Source: Candidatus Bathyarchaeota archaeon
Lineage (GTDB): Archaea; Thermoproteota; Bathyarchaeia; Bathyarchaeales; DTEX01
Reading direction: 5' to 3'
DNA length: 9,453 nt
Assembly (NCBI GenBank): GCA_018397055.1
Contig: JAGTQS010000060.1
Span: 1 to 9,453, forward strand
This document shows, in pieces, positions 7,430 through 9,453 of this stretch. Positions within the stretch are counted from its first letter, which is position 1, and every line of letters begins with the position of its first letter. A model generated the notes under the pieces. That model searched no databases and had not been told where the DNA came from. It saw nothing but the letters and a program-made list of their open reading frames with translations. A program made the translations under genes and the position numbers.

Positions 7430-7466
7430 AGAAGCCAGCATATTATTTTAGAAGTCTTAAGGCTTT

Positions 7467-7471
7467 GGTGA
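7467..7471 (+). promoter_or_regulatory. Shine-Dalgarno-like site before aroQ
   Basis: GGTGA complements part of the 16S anti-Shine-Dalgarno and ends five bases before TTG 7477. Upstream in-frame TTG (7465) and GTG (7468) overlap or abut it and have only a poorer AAGG (7459-7462) ahead of them. This, and the use of TTG by two other genes in the window, decides for 7477. Confidence 0.45.
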
Positions 7472-7476
7472 ACTCT

Positions 7477-7767
7477 TTGAGCGAGAACATAGAAATAGAA
7501 GATGTCAGGAAGCAGCTTGAAAAAGTTACGTTAGAAATCTTCAGCTTATGCGAGACACGGCTTCAGCTATCAAAAAAGATTGGCGAATTAAAGGCGGATG
7601 CGGGAATGCCGATTGAAAACACGCATGTTGAGCAGAGCCTAAAAAACAAGGTCTTAGAAAAATGCAGAAAACAGGGTTTGGACGAAAAATTTTGCCTGAA
7701 TCTTTTGCATCTTCTCCTCGAAGAGTCTAAGCGGGTTCAGAGAGACATCGTTAAGTCTCACCGTTAA
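7477..7767 (+). CDS. aroQ: Chorismate mutase, AroQ type
   Basis: A small all-helical protein of 96 residues (100 if translation starts at 7465) that rearranges chorismate to prephenate, the entry to tyrosine and phenylalanine synthesis. It aligns without gaps through the active-site positions of the E. coli chorismate mutase domain. R11 (EDVRKQL), R28 (ETRLQL), K39 (ELKAD), E52, S84 and Q88 (ESKRVQ) are all kept at the same numbers. Two positions differ: E. coli D48 is N48 and R51 is V51, in the segment PIENTHVEQ. The family works as an intertwined dimer, one arginine coming from the partner chain. It stands alone rather than fused to tyrA or pheA, and tyrA follows 32 bases later with its own Shine-Dalgarno, so the pair is almost certainly one transcript. 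The assignment to the family is strong; full activity is likely but depends on the tolerance of the two substitutions. Confidence 0.85.
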   Translation: MSENIEIEDVRKQLEKVTLEIFSLCETRLQLSKKIGELKADAGMPIENTHVEQSLKNKVLEKCRKQGLDEKFCLNLLHLLLEESKRVQRDIVKSHR

Positions 7768-7786
7768 AGCCATTTAGAACATATTC

Positions 7787-7792
7787 GGAGGT
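7787..7792 (+). promoter_or_regulatory. Shine-Dalgarno site that fixes the tyrA TTG start
   Basis: GGAGGT ends seven bases before TTG 7800, inside the short gap after aroQ. It supports both the TTG start and independent ribosome loading on the second gene of a shared message. The protein then begins MKVTIIGGAGRMG, with the nucleotide-binding strand at the expected position. Confidence 0.8.
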
Positions 7793-7799
7793 CATCGGT

Positions 7800-8669
7800 T
7801 TGAAGGTAACCATTATTGGCGGAGCGGGAAGGATGGGAAGGTGGTTTATAAACTATTTCCTAAAAGGTGGGCACGACATCACAATCTCTGACAAGAGAAG
7901 CGAAGAGGCTAAGGCGATTTCTCAATCTGTGAACGTTAGACTTGCACGAAACAACATTGAAGCCGTAAAAGACGCTGAGATTATAATCGTGTCAACCCCG
8001 ATTAATGTTACGCCAAAAGTTTTAAGAGAAATATCGGAGAAAATTCCGAAGTCAGCTACTGTCATGGAAATATCGTCTCTTAAGTCTCAGGTCATGTTTG
8101 AACTAAGAAAGATCGCGAAGAGCGGGATAAAGACGCTTTCAATTCATCCACTTTTTGGTCCTGGAACCACAGAGGCCTTTGAGGAAAGAGTTGCACTTGT
8201 CCCAGTTTTAAATGCGGACTATGAACTTAGGTTAGCGAAGACAATTTTTCCCAAAACACAGTTAGTCGTCGTCGATGTTGAAGAACACGACAGAGCAATG
8301 GCGCTAACTCTTTCGCTTCCGCATTTCATGAATATAGTCTTCGCTTCAGTCGTAGGACAAGAAGATATAAACGCCCTGAAAAAACTGGGAGGTCCGACTT
8401 TTACGATACAGCTTGCTCTAAGCGAAGGAGTGATGAGCGAAAATCCGTTGCTGTACTCATCAATACAAATAGACAACAAATTTACAACTCAGATGCTTGA
8501 AAGGTTCATTTCCAACGCAAATACCCTTAAACAGCATATTACAGAAAAAAAGTCGGAAGGATTTCTACAATTCTTCAGCAATACTAGAACTTTGCTTCTG
8601 AAAGACAACGAATTTGATGCGGCATACGAAAAAATGTATAAAATTCTTGAAGTTTTGAAAGAAAAATGA
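7800..8669 (+). CDS. tyrA: Prephenate dehydrogenase (TyrA family)
   Basis: A 289-residue cytosolic dehydrogenase that oxidatively decarboxylates prephenate to 4-hydroxyphenylpyruvate, or arogenate to tyrosine. The N-terminal Rossmann domain has a dinucleotide-binding loop GGAGRMG (7-13). An Asp ends strand two (D31 in TISDKR), which usually favours NAD+ over NADP+. Family signatures follow: VSTPINVT (64-71), EISSLKS (90-96) and IHPLFGPG (115-122) with the conserved active-site region His116. The C-terminal half is a helical dimerisation domain, containing LSLPHFMNIVFA (171-182). Length is normal for a monofunctional archaeal or bacterial enzyme; there is no chorismate mutase fusion and no C-terminal ACT regulatory domain, so feedback control by tyrosine through ACT is not expected. 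It is coupled to aroQ upstream and ends 23 bases from the stop of the convergent regulator. Prephenate versus arogenate preference cannot be read from the sequence. Confidence 0.9.
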   Translation: MKVTIIGGAGRMGRWFINYFLKGGHDITISDKRSEEAKAISQSVNVRLARNNIEAVKDAEIIIVSTPINVTPKVLREISEKIPKSATVMEISSLKSQVMFELRKIAKSGIKTLSIHPLFGPGTTEAFEERVALVPVLNADYELRLAKTIFPKTQLVVVDVEEHDRAMALTLSLPHFMNIVFASVVGQEDINALKKLGGPTFTIQLALSEGVMSENPLLYSSIQIDNKFTTQMLERFISNANTLKQHITEKKSEGFLQFFSNTRTLLLKDNEFDAAYEKMYKILEVLKEK

Positions 8670-8682
8670 AAACAAAAATAAA
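8661..8682 (-). terminator. T-rich terminator candidate for the Lrp-family gene
   Basis: On the minus strand, just past the regulator stop codon, there is a dense series of T runs (five, four and five T) crossing into the end of tyrA. This fits an archaeal U-tract terminator. The rightward tyrA transcript meets a shorter T run at 8703-8709 inside the regulator gene, so the two messages probably overlap at their 3' ends. Confidence 0.45.
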
Positions 8683-8692
8683 TCGTGTGAAA

Positions 8693-9085
8693 TTAACTAG
8701 TTAGTTTTATTAAAGTATTTGTGTTCCTAACTCCTGAGAGTTTTCTTATCTCATCAATTTTTCTATTCAAATCTTCAATAGTAAATGCTTGGATCAGAGC
8801 TGCTACGTCGTAGTCTCCTGAAACCTCAAAAACTCTAGTAGCTATCTTATTAATGTTCTTCATGACATCTCTTGTTCCTGTTGGACCTGTCTCGATGAGA
8901 ACTATGCCTTCGAACTCTGTTGTTGCCTCAATGGTGAAGGCCTTAATAATTCCGTCTTTAATAAGCTGCTTAACACGTCTTCTAACGGCTCCCTCCGTTA
9001 GGTTAACTGATTCAGCAATCTTTACATACTTTGTCCGAGCGTCTTTTTTCAAGATTTTGAGGATTTCAAGATCAATGTCGTCCAT
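8693..9085 (-). CDS. Lrp/AsnC family transcriptional regulator
   Basis: A 130-residue regulator with the classic two-domain layout. The N-terminal winged helix-turn-helix starts DDIDLEILKILKKDART, followed by helix two (VKIAESV, 21-27) and the recognition helix TEGAVRRRVKQLI (30-42). The C-terminal RAM domain (about 60-128) includes FEVSGDYDVAALI (86-98), the conserved GDYD region that lies near the effector pocket in this family, and the strand VRNTNTLIKL at the end. Such proteins form dimers and higher oligomers, bind amino acids at RAM interfaces, and activate or repress metabolic genes. The overall look is that of archaeal LysM-like members and it is slightly shorter than bacterial Lrp. 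It converges on aroQ-tyrA, so control of aromatic amino acid synthesis is a reasonable guess but not shown. The ATG at 9085 has a TATA-like box about 27 bases upstream and no Shine-Dalgarno, suggesting a leaderless message. Confidence 0.92.
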   Translation of the reverse strand: MDDIDLEILKILKKDARTKYVKIAESVNLTEGAVRRRVKQLIKDGIIKAFTIEATTEFEGIVLIETGPTGTRDVMKNINKIATRVFEVSGDYDVAALIQAFTIEDLNRKIDEIRKLSGVRNTNTLIKLTS

Positions 9086-9095
9086 ATGTACATAT
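9084..9095. promoter_or_regulatory. Perfect 12-base palindrome over the regulator start codon
   Basis: ATATGTACATAT equals its own reverse complement and covers the start codon and inferred transcription start of the Lrp-family gene. A further inverted pair, ATATTT (9092-9097) and AAATAT (9108-9113), links it to the TATA box. Lrp-family proteins often repress their own genes through AT-rich palindromes, so autoregulation is a natural reading, though AT-rich DNA produces such repeats readily. Confidence 0.4.
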
Positions 9096-9106
9096 TTGGA
9101 GTTTTG

Positions 9107-9116
9107 AAAATATATG
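9107..9116 (-). promoter_or_regulatory. Candidate TATA box for the Lrp-family gene
   Basis: The minus strand reads CATATATTTT, centred about 27 bases before the ATG at 9085. This spacing places transcription start at, or one base from, the start codon, as in leaderless archaeal genes. It also lies within the inverted-repeat cluster proposed as an operator. Confidence 0.5.
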
Positions 9117-9453
9117 TTTTTGCGAAAATCGTAAAATTACCATTATTTGTTGCTGCCAAAAATTAAGACTAATATTGAATTGCCTTTCTTTTTTGGGTGT
9201 AAAGCCTCTTAATGAGGTTGGCCAACATTCTACTGTCCATTTCTGTTGCGATTATATTTTTTGCCATGAAGCGCATTCCTTCTTTTATTTTTGTAATCTT
9301 TATTTTCTCTTTAAAGCCTAGCGAACAGGGGGTTCGAAGATAATACAAATTTTTTCGTGGCGTTCAATTGTAGGTTAGCTTTTTAGGGCTACCCTCAGCC
9401 TCTTTGTGCTGTGCAAAATAACACGACGGAGGTGAAAGGTAACCCTGAATAAA
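9117..9453. other. Gene-poor right end with two weak overlapping small reading frames
   Basis: No convincing gene is seen. A minus-strand frame at 9169-9276 encodes 35 lysine- and arginine-rich residues from the ATG at 9276 (beginning MRFMAKNIIATEMDSRM). It has fairly coding-like purine-first codons and an AT-rich box near leaderless spacing (9297-9309). A plus-strand frame at 9212-9343 encodes 43 hydrophobic residues (beginning MRLANILLSISVAIIFF) but has no ribosome site, and its hydrophobicity may simply follow from T-rich DNA. They overlap, so at most one is likely real. A weak bulged hairpin (GGTTAGC at 9373-9379 with GCTACC at 9388-9393) lies farther right, possibly in the leader of the next gene. 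Confidence 0.3.
9428..9434 (+). promoter_or_regulatory. Shine-Dalgarno-like motif for a gene beyond the right edge
   Basis: GGAGGTG is a seven-base match to the expected ribosome site. The GTG within it gives only six codons before a stop. Ten bases later a CTG at 9445 opens a frame that is still open at the window end; otherwise the true start would have to lie just outside. A rightward gene beginning here is likely but its product is not visible. Confidence 0.35.

Noticed and set aside
7247..7441. A minus-strand 64-residue frame across the gap before aroQ
   Set aside because: It overlaps the end of the HAD gene and the promoter of aroQ, and its sequence shows no domain-like pattern.
6677..7767. 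HAD phosphatase as part of the aromatic amino acid operon
   Set aside because: A gap of more than 100 bases with a good TATA box separates it from aroQ, and the tyrosine branch needs no such phosphatase step.
8219..8479. An 86-residue minus-strand frame within tyrA
   Set aside because: It is opposite a well-supported prephenate dehydrogenase, lacks a ribosome site and shows no recognisable motif.
9325..9350. A GGGGGTTCGAAG stretch resembling a tRNA T-loop
   Set aside because: The bases after the loop do not pair with the G run, and no acceptor, D or anticodon arm can be drawn around it.
9373..9393. Bulged hairpin as a riboswitch or attenuator
   Set aside because: Six base pairs with a bulge and no conserved riboswitch motif; such weak stems are expected by chance in this length of sequence.

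Overview
The window looks like a chromosomal segment of an archaeon, most plausibly a Thermoproteota lineage such as Bathyarchaeia, though the assignment is inferred from gene content and was not tested. The support is an Lrp/AsnC regulator of the archaeal LysM-like type, AT-rich TATA-like boxes about 25 bases ahead of several starts, a mixture of apparently leaderless genes and genes led by a GGAGG-type Shine-Dalgarno sequence, frequent TTG starts, and a large FtsX-like surface permease. I see no insertion sequence, phage gene, CRISPR array, tRNA or rRNA.

Layout, left to right. Bases 1-138 are a promoter region with a Shine-Dalgarno-like motif facing left at the very edge. A tagaturonate epimerase family gene (139-1716, +) follows. 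A GNAT acetyltransferase (1877-2425, -) and an aldo/keto reductase (2641-3444, +) diverge from a 215-base promoter region holding a 10-base palindrome. A 999-residue FtsX-family membrane protein (3494-6493, -) converges on the reductase and has no ATPase partner in view. It diverges from a HAD-family hydrolase (6689-7357, +). Chorismate mutase (7477-7767, +) and prephenate dehydrogenase (7800-8669, +) form a two-gene unit, and an Lrp/AsnC regulator (8693-9085, -) converges on it. The last 368 bases hold no convincing gene, only two weak overlapping small reading frames and a Shine-Dalgarno motif pointing right at the edge.

The clearest functional unit is aroQ-tyrA: chorismate mutase makes prephenate and the dehydrogenase takes it to 4-hydroxyphenylpyruvate (or arogenate to tyrosine), the tyrosine branch of aromatic amino acid synthesis. 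The adjoining regulator belongs to an amino-acid-responsive family and is a candidate, not a demonstrated, controller. The remaining genes look like independent single-gene units.

No obviously new multi-gene system is present. The best leads are the orphan, unusually elaborated FtsX protein with an uncharacterised cytosolic tail, a chorismate mutase with two substituted active-site positions, and palindromes placed on promoter elements of the reductase and the regulator.
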